From contig NW_020825294.1 in the NCBI RefSeq assembly GCF_003286085.1, positions 12,050,501-12,114,500 of the forward strand: a stretch of 64,000 nt of DNA, in the 5' to 3' direction. Source of the DNA: Drosophila persimilis. Its lineage: Eukaryota; Arthropoda; Insecta; Diptera; Drosophilidae. Every line of letters starts with the position of its first letter. Positions within the stretch are counted from its first letter, which is position 1. The notes under the pieces were generated by a model. It had not been told where the DNA came from and searched no databases. It saw only the letters and a list, made by a program, of their open reading frames with translations. Both the position numbers and the translations under genes were made by a program. This document shows positions 10,601 to 23,800 of this stretch, one piece after another.

Positions 10601-12381
10601 AGGGTAGGACAACCGTTGGCATCTCCTCAGGTCCGGAAAAATACGTCCGGATCAACCCCCAACACCTTATTCTCGTTCAAAACGCTCGATTCCAATTAAA
10701 ATAATTATGAAATTGATTTGGGGCAAGCAACAACCGATCTCGACTTGCACAAATCATTAGACACGAAACCGAAAAAATAAACCAAGCCAAAACTGGCTGC
10801 GTCTTGTCACAGCGATGGCGATGCAGTTTCGAAGCAACTCTGATTCGTGATGCAATCGAAAGTGTGTCAACAGCTTTGGCATCAACTCGCCTCGCGTCAG
10901 GCATCCGTACACTGAAGTGGAGCTCTTAATGCTGCTGATCAGTCCGACTGCCTGCCCGCCTCTCAGGCTCCTACTCGTAGTCGTTCTCCAGCCCGGCCAT
11001 AAACGCTGGATTTTCCGCTTTTCATTTGCACTTTCCATCACTGACACCATGACATAATTATTTCTGTTTACCCCCGGCCAACCACCCGAGGAAAAAAGGC
11101 AAATATTGTACGAGTAAATACCAGTAAGTAAAAAACAAAAAAAAAAAACCAGCTGAGCCTGATTAGGTGCCTCCGTTCAGGCAACTGCAACCGGATTCTG
11201 GCCATGCTTGGACAACACTTGGCCGCTGTTGTTTTCTCGGTTTTCCACACTGCGCAGTTGGATACTGTTACAGATAGACGGAGGGTATAATGACTATTAG
11301 ACTATGTTTGTACAGAAGGAACTTTTGATATCCAATAAAGTTCTTTCTGTTTAAATTGAGTCTTTCCAATAGACCTATTGCCATATTGGCTAATAATCAC
11401 TTGGTTATTACTTATCGTAGGAGTTAATAAATAAATAAATTATAGATTGTTTCTGAGAAATGAGTAAGATTAAAATCTTAGAGAAGAGTAACTCTCCATC
11501 CCATCTCCAACTAAGCTACTTCCACGTCATCATTATCGTGAGAATTACGTATACGCAGCAGGTGCACAATAGTTCATAGAAGTTTAGCAGCCAAGGACAC
11601 AGACTGCCAGAACCTAAGACTCTCGGGTCAAAACCGGTCGCCTGCAGCTGAGTCAAATTGAGTCTTGGCTCAGCCGAGAGCCGATAGCCGATAGCCACTC
11701 AATCTGCACTTCCGTTCTGCAGATCAGATGGAAAGGAAACTCTGCAGCAGTTTCACGAGCTTGCGCAACGAGTTTTCCACCGACAGAACTATACAACGAC
11801 ATAAAATAAACGAAATATATGAGCAAAGCAATCAAAGTCGGCCATCGAATGGGGCCAATTTATGGATTTCGTGGAGAGCGGCTTCCTGGTTGGGCAAAAC
11901 TGAATCAGGCTTGCGGAGCAGGCTCCGCCACATGGGGGAAAAGTGGCCACTGCGAAGGTGTTGCCACTGGGTGTGATGACGCAACAGACTCCGGCAAAGG
12001 CAGAGCCGGCAGTTGAACACCTGTACCAGATCGAATATTTGGCTGTTGCATCCATTCGATGCCGCCATTACAACTCACCTGAACCTTCATCACTTCGCGC
12101 ATTTCCGTCTTGTACGTGGAGCAGCGTGGAGGAATCTCCATGCACCAGCTGGAGGTGCGCACGCGCACCGGCTGCATCTCCGGCACCTGGATATGCTCCA
12201 CGTACGGCTCCTCGCGTATGCAAATATTCCCGGGCCCCTGGATAGAGGGCAGGGCAATGGCCGTTGCCTCAATCTCCTTTACATTCGTATTTATCCTCAA
12301 GCTGATATTCTGCGTGGATCCACGGTGGAGCAAAACCGCGAGCAGCAGGAATAGGTGCTGTTTGAATCCGTTTCTCGTCAT
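7648..12381 (-). CDS. NimA: NimA, Draper-type Nimrod receptor
   Basis: Five coding exons join with consistent phase: 12381-12079, 9352-9178, 9123-9006, 8951-8233 and 8048-7648, giving 571 residues, close to the fly NimA length. A signal peptide (about 1-23) is followed by an EMI domain (about 52-111) with spaced cysteines. Then come the CCQGY hallmark at 112-116, one NIM repeat, and EGF-like repeats to about residue 230. A Pro/Ala/Thr-rich stalk leads to a transmembrane helix at about 358-381 (LIVIMLLLLVAIAVGSLYVY). The cytoplasmic tail has a proline motif (PLPQPPVV) and, in the last exon, a histidine-rich stretch and the tyrosine motifs ELYDTP, SLYSIV and HLYDEI. This is the EMI, NIM, EGF, TM order of the Draper type, suggesting a cell-surface recognition receptor. 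Intron 1 is 2.7 kb; the others are about 54 to 226 bp. Confidence 0.93.
9353..12078 (-). other. NimA intron 1 (2.7 kb)
   Basis: The intron separates the EMI-encoding exon from the exon with CCQGY. It contains a GCCTCT hexamer array (10129-10160), AT-rich DNA, and no open frame with protein-like composition on either strand. Its length compared with the other NimA introns leaves room for enhancers, but none can be named. Confidence 0.7.
10129..10160 (+). repeat. (GCCTCT)n hexamer array
   Basis: About five copies of GCCTCT stand in tandem inside NimA intron 1. It is a pyrimidine-rich simple repeat with no evident role. Confidence 0.9.
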
Positions 12382-14816
12382 TACTACTTTTGTGATTTTT
12401 CCAATAGATTGGGATTCCGGATTCCTTGAAGCCCTTTAAAGTTTAAACATGTGCATGTGCTCTAAAACTAATTTTCAACCATTTTATATATATTTTATTC
12501 TTGGAAGATTGCATCTGAAGACGTTGTAGCTATAGTACCAGTAGTTTCACTTCACTTTAAATAGGATAATCTTCGATGTTTTAGAGTAAACATTGTTTTC
12601 CGTTTATTTATGCACTATATAACAATGTCTGAGAGAAAGGTTATTTATTCATTCACAACTGAGTTCTGTCCGCTTGATTTGAATTGCGTGTACGCTTGGA
12701 ACGCGACTCTCCATAAAACTGTTTCCCCGTTGGCAGTGATTCCATTGCTCACCCGAATGTTCCTTCTCCAAAACGAAAAAAAACCGAACAAATAATACAA
12801 AAACAGTTGTCATTGCAAATTGTCGTCGGGCTAATGAAGGCCGCGTCGAGTGCGAGGGGACTTGAGATCGGAGAGCGGAAGTACGCACTGCACAGTAAAT
12901 TCTACAAAACGAAAGTGAAATCTGAGGCTCAGTAGCACACACAGGCACACAAAGGCACACACAGTGAGACCCTCTCACCCAGACAGAGGCGGAAAAGTCT
13001 CCAATGCAAGTGAATGAAACTCAACTCCCCAAAGCGATCGAGTCTCCGTCTCCCAGCCCGGATCGAGGGAATGGCGATGATTGCATCTAATTGAAATGTT
13101 GATCATGTCCTTAACGTGCGGCTGTCATTGCGGGGCGAAAACTTGTCTCCCTCCGGCTGCTGTTGTTGTCAGATTTGCGCTTTTGTTTTTTGCCCAAACT
13201 GGGGGACGCAACTGGGGGAGTTAAAGTACCTACAACCAAACAAACGTGGTACAGTTGAATTATCTAGCTCAAAGGTGTTATAGAGCGATACCATAGAGTC
13301 AATAGAACCAACATTTTGATTAACTTTAGCATTTCAAAACAGTTGATCTTACTATTGGTTATAGGTTATTATTACGTGGATTCTGGTTCTGGATTCTGGT
13401 TAATATTTGCACAAATTAACAATATAAATATTAGGTTAGGCTTAATGTATGGCCTTCATAGAATTGGTAATTGCTCATGAATCCATAACGAACTAAAAGG
13501 CAAAAAAGGGCCATGGGTTCTTATTTTTTCAGTACTTTAACGTCGCATATTATTAACCTTCATACTAACTTCTTCACCTGCATTCTGCTTCTTCGAATCT
13601 AAAATACTTTTCTCATTTATCAGAGCCCCATCAACGACTTCTGTATTTGAGTTGATTGGGAGTCCACTCGAGTCCATCTAAAACTCCAGCTCCATTCTAT
13701 CCACTTAGTTAGAGTGTCTTATTTCTTAGATAAACTTTAGAACAATGACACTGAGAGGACCGTCCACCCACACAAGTGTTGATTGTCTTGTTTACACTGA
13801 GGTTGTTGCAGTTGTTGCTGTTCTTGTTGTTGTCTATAATTTATTAAATCAAATTTACAAACAGCAGAAAACCAGTTGGATACTGAAACGGAGGCAGAGT
13901 CAGAGGAGGAGCTGGGGCTGGGGCTGGGGCTGCGGTTGGGTCTGGGGCAGCAGCTGCAGCAGAAACAAAAGAGAAACTATAAAATTGCAGCAGCTCCGAG
14001 AGTTTATTTATTTTATTTGATTAAATTGTAAAACAACACCAGCAGCGGAGCCACCAAATGAGTGAGCAATGTGCGTGCGACGCCGGAGTTCCAATGACCC
14101 GCATGGATTGCACTCACCATAGTCCATCCCGTGCCCGGGCGAACCCCCTGTGGTACTGGTTTTGTATGCTAAATATCCATAGAACGTGAGGCTATATTAG
14201 GCCATTGGTTGCTTTGGGGACGGGAAAGTGAAACTATCATCAAGTGAGAGAAACCATTAAATATATGTCAACAAACAAACAACAACCAACAATAAATATC
14301 CTAAATCTGATCATGGATCAGTTATGGAGTCCGAATAGTCCCAGAATAACGTAATTTTTATAGGTTTTGTAAATTAATTATCAACTTGAAAAGGGACTAA
14401 GAGAATCAATTGAAGAACCTCCCAGACGAGATCTCAATCTCCTGCCGCTCTGCTAAGAAACATGTGGGCTGCAGCCACAGACTAGAGGGTGTCGCCTATT
14501 CGATCAGTTTCCAGTTGCGCGTTCTCAATGTTAATTTGTTGTTCGGTTGCAGTTTTTAGGGTGCCGCCGGTCTGGCAATTTGTCAGATTTGCGTTTATTT
14601 TTTTGTTTTATTTTAGAATTATGTCTGTGTGTATTTTTTTGGCATTGATTCAAGTTCAACTTGGTTATGGATATAGTAGCTATAGGTGCGAATTGAATAG
14701 GCGGAAGTTGTGAGTGTATAAGTACAACATTTTGTTTGACTGTTAGTTAACATTATCTTAACATACATCTTAACATACATATGTGTATGTACATATGTCT
14801 CCCACTTTCTAAAAAT
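12382..14816. other. Intergenic region between NimA 5' end and Ance-3 3' end
   Basis: The region lies upstream of NimA and downstream of the Ance-3 stop, so it should hold the NimA promoter and the Ance-3 3' UTR. It is mostly AT-rich with CA repeats near 12930-12965 and a G-rich array at 13911-13947. No TATA box is evident upstream of NimA. Open frames here (for example 13745-14020) look like chance frames through simple repeats. Confidence 0.55.
13911..13947 (+). repeat. GGGGCT array with G-quadruplex potential
   Basis: Three GGGG runs separated by CT are followed by GGTT, GGG and GGGG runs within about 40 bases, which fits the usual four-tract G-quadruplex rule on the plus strand. It lies between NimA and Ance-3. 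Confidence 0.8.
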
Positions 14817-17800
14817 CTAGCTGAAACGTAAGCTTAAGCAAGAGCAGATCATGAGGATCAGAATGTTTAGGGCTGATCCCTGGTTGGCCCCGTTGTAGAA
14901 GCCTCCATAGACCTGAAGACCAGCAGTTTCAATGCTTCGCTTGCAGTAGTCTCCATCGTAGTTCCAGCCAACGTATTCGTTCGTGCGCAGGTTTTCCAGG
15001 CGCAGCCATTCCTCGAGCGGAGCAAAGTATTCCCGCAAGGCGCTGCCGTCCAGGCGGCCCTCCTGCAGGGTCTCCTCAAGTACCTCTTGCCATGGCTGGG
15101 AGGCGCCCTTGGCCATTAGCTTTCTGTTCGTGAAGAATTGGGTGAAATTTTAAAATTATAAACACGGTGGTAGCGGAATCATTTAGAAACGTATACATAT
15201 GTGTAGCAGCTCCAAAAGCTTGAGAATTTTTTAGACAAATGCTAAATAAATCTTAAATATATCTGAAATACGTGGGCTCAAACTGAGACTTACTTGAGCA
15301 TATTGCCAGCGGCTGGCTGGCGGTAAATGTCGCATTTGTGCAGCGGCTTCCTGGGATCGCCGGGAACATATTGGCCCGCCTCGCGGCACATGCCCCGGTA
15401 GAGCTGGAACTGCAGCACCGTCGAGAAAAAGTATCTGCAATGGGACGGATGGCGTTGCATGGCTTTAGTATGATTAATATGAACGGGCTTTAGAACGGAC
15501 GCGGTCACGCTTCTTGGCCCGTGTAAGAATTGTCAATTGTTGCGAGTGAGAGTTGTGATCAGATTCGGTCGCAGTGGTTGTTGTTGCTTCTGTTGTTGCT
15601 GTCGTTGTTGGTGGTAATGCGGCTGCTGCCAAGTTGTTGTCGAGTTGGCTGGTCGTTGTGCATTCTGGCTCAAGGTCGAGCTCCAGTTGAAGCCTTAAAC
15701 CGAGCAGCCACAGCAAGAGCAACAGCGAGAGCAACAGCAACAGCAACAGTTTCGTTTCTTGGAGTTTCGAAATCATGCAAAAGTCAACATTTGTGGTCTT
15801 GTAATTGCCGTTTGCTCTATGCTCATTTAATCGCACTTATGTTTATGGCATTTTAACTTCATTTTTATGACGGCAGCGACGGCTGCGCAATCAAGTAGCA
15901 ATTATTCAAAGCAATTCCGATTCTGTTTTCCCCGAGCCGTGCGGACTTTGCATAAAATCTTAATTTAGACATTGATTTTTATGTGTATTTTGGTGTATTT
16001 TTTTTTTAATATTCTGAATTGATTTATAATAGTTCTGCAATATTTCGGCAGATTTACGGGGATTTTTTTGCATATCTAAAAATAGTTTGGGGCCTAGAAA
16101 AAGTTCAACTAATGGTTGCTTGTTGCTTGTTGATTTCTTCTGAGAGGAACGGACAGAGACGAACTTTCGTTGGTATGGCCTTCGCCTCGGGGGTTCCCCA
16201 TTTGAGGCAATGCCAGTACTGATCAAGTCGGAGCGTTGAACCGAGACCTCTGCCCATTCGTCTCCCATCTCCCTCGCTTCACACATTCACCGTTGTGAGA
16301 ATGTCGGTGAGAATGTTGCAAGCACAGCCGCAAAAAAGGCATTTTTATGCCCACTTTTCACAATGTTCGATCACGGCTGCAGACTCCCAGGCTGCAGACT
16401 TGGTACCAACGTGCCACAGCTCCATTAAGTGCATCAGCAACAGCAGCAGCAGCGTCAGCTTAGTCTGGTGGCGGTGTGTTATGTTTTTGGCACTTGGCAG
16501 CAGTTGCCACATAGCCACATCGTCGCCACATTTTCCCAGAGACGCGACATGACCCAATAGCAGGGATTAGGCAGCTGCCTCGTCGACTCCGGTGGATGTG
16601 GATGTGGATGTGTTCGTGTGTGCTTGTCGCCCGACGGTTGCCATTCATTCAATCATTCAATCAGACACTCGGGCAGTCTGTGACGGGGTTAGCAGTCTTG
16701 GTCCAGTCAATCAGAGCCAACATTGTCGGCAATTAGTCCAATTTTTGTTGCCGCTGCATGCTGCTGTTGCTATGGCTGCTGCCACTGCCGCTGCTGCTGC
16801 TCTGTGCTAAAATTAAATGTTGCGAAAATTCTTTTCAATCTCTCGGACATGGAACATGTGTTCGACGAGCCAGAGCCAGAAATCAACAAGAAATATGCGA
16901 AAATCTTTAATTTTCCGAAGCCACAAAGCCAGTGCAATTATTCAGCTGAAATGTGCCTGCTGGTTTGCTGCTGCTGCGGGGCGTATGAGCGAGCGAATGT
17001 CGTTTATGCGATAGCCACTAATGATCGGTTTTCGGCTCGGATTGGGTTTTCCCAGACCCATTCATTTAGCCAGTTGCTGAATAGGATGGCTAAGCCATCG
17101 AAGATTATTTTCCTGCAAACAGGCCAGTAATTGGAATGGACATTTCTGGTCACTTCGGTTTAGGTTGAGCCGCAAACCTATGGCACATTACAGCTGAGGA
17201 CCTGTGGCTTAGACAAAGGCCAGACAGACACAGAAGCGGTCTCAAGGAAAGCCACAAATTTAGAGAAAATGGAAACATTTGATAAGCGCTGAGATGTTTC
17301 GTAAACGTGTATACATGTACCCATATCTTACTCCAGTTCTCCATATACGGTCTGCCAATAGATTTCTAGTTTGAGCTTGTAAAGTAATTCCACTTCAATT
17401 TTCCACCAGATGTGAATGTCACCTGTGAGGTCACACTGGGCCAACTCTGGCTGAGATCTGTTCATTTAGTAGCTGTAGCCAGGCCCGAAAGTGGTTCAAT
17501 GTCCAATGCACTGACCGGACCGATTGCCCAGCAATTGACAAACTGTCGGACTGACATGCCGATACATATATATGTACATATGTATATGTATCCATTCAAT
17601 CTCTTTGCGAGCCCAAACGACTCTTAAGACAACGTCGAGTTATCTGCGGCCTGTAGTTTACCTCTGATGTTGATATCTCGTCTCTTTGTTTCGCTTGACA
17701 AAGCTACCAGACACATACAAAAAGATTACTTTTTTTACGAATTACGCTTTTTTAGATTTTATTTTTCGGGGTCTGACCTTGACTTTCATAGCCATGCTCG

Positions 17801-20800
17801 CCAGGTGGAAACGGTTCGGGTTTTGTAATGAAATTGCGCGGGAATCCAAATAAAGTTAAACTAATTTGTTGAAATAAAACTCATGACACTGGCTGAGTGG
17901 AATTCAGCGAGTACCTAAGAGTCTCTAGTTCTCTAGTCTTCGGTCAAATTAAAATTACGTTTTCTTACAAAAAATGTTTATTTATGAAGTGACTGATTGG
18001 AGGTCATCATTTGGATACAACATTCCCTTTTACGGCTCACGACATGTTGAACGACCCAAGAAGTATTCACAAAAGGATTTCTATACTTTTTGTATATTTA
18101 TGGTATCCTTATACCCTGAATGGGTATTAAAGAAATCACACAAGATGTGGTTTTGTATTGTATTTTGTATCTTGACATTTTATCATATAAAAACTATTAC
18201 TTTTTGGCGATGTTTATATGGAATTAAGATTAACAGTGGTGCTCCCAGGCATCCACATCGTAAAGCAACAAATGTTAAATGCCTAATTCCAACTGATAAG
18301 TTTGGCAATAGTTCATCCAACATTTCCTGATTACCCTCAATAGTGTCGGATTGGAAATCGGAAACTTTTTATCTATGGCAAATTGATTTGATTAGATCAG
18401 TCGTTAATTTAAGTTTCCCGCTCCCACGGACCCAATGAAATCACAACTTTTAGATTCATTTTAATACCGCCGAAACAAAGTATATGCGCATTTTCAATGA
18501 GATTTTCTGTTGCAAATATAATCTTGGCCATTGCCCGAAAAAATAAACGAGAGAAAAACTGGTCACTTGTCGGAAATCGTTTAAGTTTTTCACTTGATAT
18601 GTCAAAATGCCAAAAACGTTGCACAAAACGTGGCTGGCCCGATGTCGAACGGAGCCAATGACCAGGCATTAGGCATACGCCCTGTTGGCGGCGTTGGCCG
18701 GATTGGCCACGCCGCTCCTCGTTGCCAGCAAATCATTTAAGCGCCATGGGCGTGTGGTCTGAGCAACGAAGACAACGAATGGCCACCAGCTTCTTTCAGA
18801 GGCCGCTGCAGGGGCTGCCTCAGATGGCCTGGCCTCACTTTGCTTTGGTTTTACCCCTCTTTGCGCTTAGAAACATTGCGGATGCAGTTGGCGGCCAGGT
18901 CGGACAGACAGGCGAGGAGAAGTCGGTCCGGTTTTTGTCTCGGCCATAAATAGAGTCGGTGTCGGATGGCGATATGGAACGCGATCCAGTGCGTTGCACA
19001 ATGCACTTTCAGTTTCGTATTCGTATTCGGATTCCGATTCAAAATCCAATTCCAACTCCAATTCCGATTCGAGTCAGTTGCAGCTGTTTATTTCTATTGC
19101 CATGTGCCATGTAATTCCATTCTTAATTATCTAATTATTCATTGTTCTAGATCCGCTTTTTCGAACCTAATTAGCATTTAATTTGAGCTCACTTTTGCTC
19201 AAGCCTCGATTGTCCGCCAGATCCGTGCGCATAAATCAATAATCCACAACCGAGCAGCCAGACATCCACTCGAGGCGACCGGCCTCGTTTCCAGCGAACT
19301 TGATCCAATTCCTTTTCGAATCGCCATAAAAGTGGTTATAGTTACTGCTGTGTGTGTTTATTTCTTGTTTTTATAATTTTACTATCTCTTGTTCGCCAGC
19401 AAAAAGCTGTGAAAGTTTGTGGAGCTTGGACTGCGTTAATAAGAAGGTATCAATGATATGGTTTTGATCTTCAAAAAAGAAATATTCCGAGAAGTAAAAG
19501 GACAGTTGTCGATTCAAGGGTGGTTTTTGTGCTAATCTAAATTTCTTTAGGTGGTAGTGTCCTGTAATATATTCTGTAAAGATCCGTATAAATTCCTGCC
19601 TTAGGGGGGGAATCTCCAAGGGTAACTTGTCCTGTTCCTGAATTAAATACTTTTCTTTTCAGACTATTTCAATTCGCTTCGTTAACTCTCAGCTTCTGTG
19701 CTCAAGAAGTATTTCCCAGACCATTTCCCAACTGTCGAGTCAGTGCACCTCAACTGCATTACAATTGTGTGAAGTATATTGCCAGCCACCCACGAGCGAG
19801 GACTGCCGACGAGTGGCCCTAATAAACCTTAATTATATTTGGCTAATTTGCGACTCTTTCGCATATTGCATATTTGCACTTTTGCATATTGCATATATGC
19901 AATATATGCAGCATATTGCAGGGTGGCCCTGTCCGGAGGCTCATCAGCTGGCCAGGCTCTGGGGCACAGACGCAGACGTAGACCGCAGTAACATGCACCG
20001 CTGTCGGGGCATTCGAAGCATTAACACACTCCAAACAATTGGCTATAAATCAGCCTGCGCCAAATGCAACAGCAGAGAAGCGAAGGAAAGGGCGGGGGAC
20101 TGGGGGGGTAAGCTGCCGTTATTGTTGTCGTTATAATCAATGAATTACGTCGCATCGGTTGACCACAATTTATGGGGACTCCGAACATGAGAATCCGAAA
20201 TGCGGGGCACAAGAAGCACACAAAAGTTAATGCTGAAATCGAACGCTGAAAATGCAACTGCACCAGCTGCCCCCCAGAAAGGGAGGAAGGGGTGTCGAGA
20301 GAGCGTTAGACAGTGGTTGTAGGGGGGGTGGCGCAACAGGCCACAGGGGTGGAGTGGCAGGCTTAGATGTTGCAACCGCATGCAACAAAAGAAAAGCATC
20401 CAAAAGACGTCGCATGGCTAACCGAACAGAACCGACCCGAACCGAACTGACTTCCACCTGCCTCGCGTCTCCTTCCATCGCTGCCCCTCTCCCTCTCACT
20501 CTGCATTGTATCTGTTGGATACGCTTATCCGTCTGTCCGCCTGTCCGATGCCAGCTGACAGAACTGTAACGTTTACTGTTGGGGCAAGCAGCTGCAGCGG
20601 CCCGACTCGGCTTGGGTCGGTTCCATCTGGCCAAACATAGAAAACAAACACATTTCTGCTAACAGAAAAAAAAGTAAAAGTTGCAGAGCCTTCAGCAGCT
20701 CTGATGTCCGGCCGAGCAGCGGTTTCCATTTTGGGGGAGCCTTTATGTGGGGACCCATCATTTCGATTTGGATATTCGATAGAGGAGAACACAAAAAAAA

Positions 20801-23800
20801 GATATTATTCCTTGTGGTTTGGGATCTTGGGCAGGCACAGAAATAAAAGATAAAACAAAATTTGGAGGAAGTCGAGCCACGAAGTTTTAATATTTTAATT
20901 TAAACATAAATATTAATGCCATCAACTTGCAGCCATGAGTGAAAATATTACATTTGAAAGGATTTTGAAAATATTTGTTTCAACTATATTTCGTTTTTTA
21001 ATATGAATTTAAATATTTTCATATTTAAATTGAATATATTTAATATTTAAATTAAATATACTTCCTAAAAATTGTATTATTTTATACTTATTTTATTTAT
21101 TATTATGGCAATTAGTATTTAAAATTCATCAGTAAAAAATGAAAATGTGTCCACAATTTACTCAAAAAAATGTCAAAAATTATATCTCTCCCCTTGTCGT
21201 TTTTAGCATGTGAAAACAAAGCTGTAAATGTAAATACAAGTTAAAGATGCATTTAGGCATTTTCCGTGCCCCCATGGAGCAGCATTAGGGTGATTCAATT
21301 AAATTGTTCAACGCCTGACTCCTTATCGCTTTTGGAAAGCCGTTTAGCAGTCCGACTAAACAACTAAAGTAATAATGTTGTTTGTTGTGTTTTTGGCGCG
21401 ATTGCTTTTATAGAATTTGGCAAAGACAATAGAAAATGTAAATTCCATACCCGCCAGGCAGCCAGTCCAGACCAGACAATAAGATTAGTCAATCACGGCG
21501 CACGCATATCATTTAGGCTGTCTCATGTCTTATGGCGGGGTCCAACATCCAACAGGTTTCACTTTGCGCATTAACAAATAATTATGCTGGCAATTGCCAA
21601 ATCGCAGACTCTGCTCCGCTGATATGTAATCTGATTTTGTGCAAATGCAACAGCCACGGCCTGCTCCGTCGCGGCGACTGCAACGCCGACCCATAAAGGC
21701 CTTTCACTTTTGCGGCAGAGAGCAGATCTCACGCATGCCACCCGATCCCAGATCCAGTCAGAGTTCCAGTCACAGTCGCAGTCCCCGTCCCAGTTCCCGA
21801 ATGGGACTCCCCTTCCCCTTCTACCATTCGAGCATTTAAAACATTGTAAACAATCGATCTCCAATACTCGTATGAAATAGTATCCCTGGACTATAGTAGC
21901 ACTGTGTGGCACTGTGGTTACAGTCCCACAGCCCGCAACACTTCCTCAAAGTGCGTGCCGTGAGGCATGCAACATCAAATATGCCGAGGTATTTGAGCTA
22001 TGCAACTTCCGCTTTCCACTGGTCCCGTTCCTATAGGAAGTTCAATGCGTAACTCGAGCCACCTCAAGGTGTAATAAAGGGGACATCTGAATGAAGTAAA
22101 CATATCATAAGGAAAAAAGGCACCACAAGCCGTTCCTCAGGTATCATGTTGTTTGCCATGGATCCGTTTCAAATGATGCAATCCGAGGTTGAAGTAGAGC
22201 ATGCGAAGGCAGGCATCAAATACGAGGAGTCTGAGTAGAACGAAAACCATCGATAGGAATCGTTTTGCCCCTCAGCCGAAAGCTGTTTGCAGGAATTTAA
22301 AATAGAGCTAGCAGAATTTCGATATGAAAGCATCGTCTGGTGATATGATTCCACTCGTGGTTTTAGAACACGAAATACGGGTCAGAATATACGTACATAT
22401 ATTACTAATATTCATTCATATCTACGGATCTATTACCCCATAATTTAATGTACAATCTAGCCTTATAAATCGTATATTAACTTTGCAGTTTTGCATAATC
22501 CAGTCAAAACAAAGGCTGAGCTAATAATTTTATTATCGATCTAATTGATTCCGGGAATCAGGTTCCCACTCTACTTTCGACTCTACAAACCTGACGATTT
22601 TGATAGACATATGACCTTTCATGGCAGATACGTTTTGTTTTTTCAACAAAAATACGATTTTAAGAAAACCGAAGAGATTGTTTACTGAAATCGAAATCCA
22701 AACATACATAAATAGCTAACAATAAAATTTTGAGAATTTTCCCAAAATAAATTTCATTTCTGGATTTTAGATTTTTAAAATTTATTTAAGTGTGTATTTT
22801 TTATTATCCCAAATTGATTTCAGGGCGAATTTGGACTCATATTTTATGCGGCACTTCCAAGACGACTGCTCGCTCTACCCACACATGCACAGCCGAGCCG
22901 CCTTTGCCGTTGTATTGGTGGCACACTCGTATGTCTGTGTCGGTAGTGGTGGGCGCTTCCGCTTGCAGCTTTCCGAGTCACCCGCACACAACCAAAGCGC
23001 ACCAATACAGCGGAGCGGCTTGCCAAGCCGGGCCACTTCGAGTAGCGAGCTTTCGAGAGAGCGATTCGATGCGATGGCTTCGAAAAGCTTTTGGTAACCG
23101 CTCGACGGCTGGGACTTGGCTGCGTTTTCAGTTTCGTTTTGACACAAAACCTCTTTGGGGGTATAAAAGCGCGCCACTGACCACAGACAGCATCCAGTCA
23201 GAGGTTTGGAATCGCTTGGGATTCTACAATCCTTACACAGTATATTTCGATAGTATTTCTGCGCTACTTGTAAGTGCATGAACCGAAGAAGTGTTTAATT
23301 AAACAAATTTGTGCTAAATAATATTTCAATTTCAAACGTGCTGAAAAAATTGAAAAGTTTTCAAGATTTATAAATATACTCGTATGTGCCGTAAGATTGT
23401 GTTAGATCTGAAAAGTTTTCAATTAAGCGCAGTGCATGTTCAAGAAATAAGGAGTAATAGTTATTTCCGACGATAAATATTTAAAAATATATGCTGATTT
23501 GTATGCTAACTATTCCATTGTTTTATTTGTTTATTTACAGCCTTGGCAAGTCCCAACACTCTCCACTATGAAAGTTTTCGTAAGTACAATAGAAATAGCT
23601 GAATCAATCTAAAATCTTATCAATCAGAAGGCAAGAAATGTGAATGCAAATCTTAATTGCGGTGAATGTGTGAATTAATCGGATCGAGAGCATGTCAATG
23701 GGCGTGGGAATTCTGGAAAAGACATAGAATTGTAGAGGACTCCCACATATATTACATGTAATTCCGATTTAAACTAATTTTTGCATAATAATAATAATAA

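Noticed and set aside
14817-15434. Separate ACE C-terminal gene or pseudogene at 15 kb
   Set aside because: The split lysine codon and continuous family alignment with the exon ending at 61054 make these the last exons of Ance-3.
22790-23281. 163-codon plus-strand frame
   Set aside because: It overlaps the TATA box and the non-coding first exon of Vajk A and ends at the splice donor, so it is a chance frame over promoter DNA.
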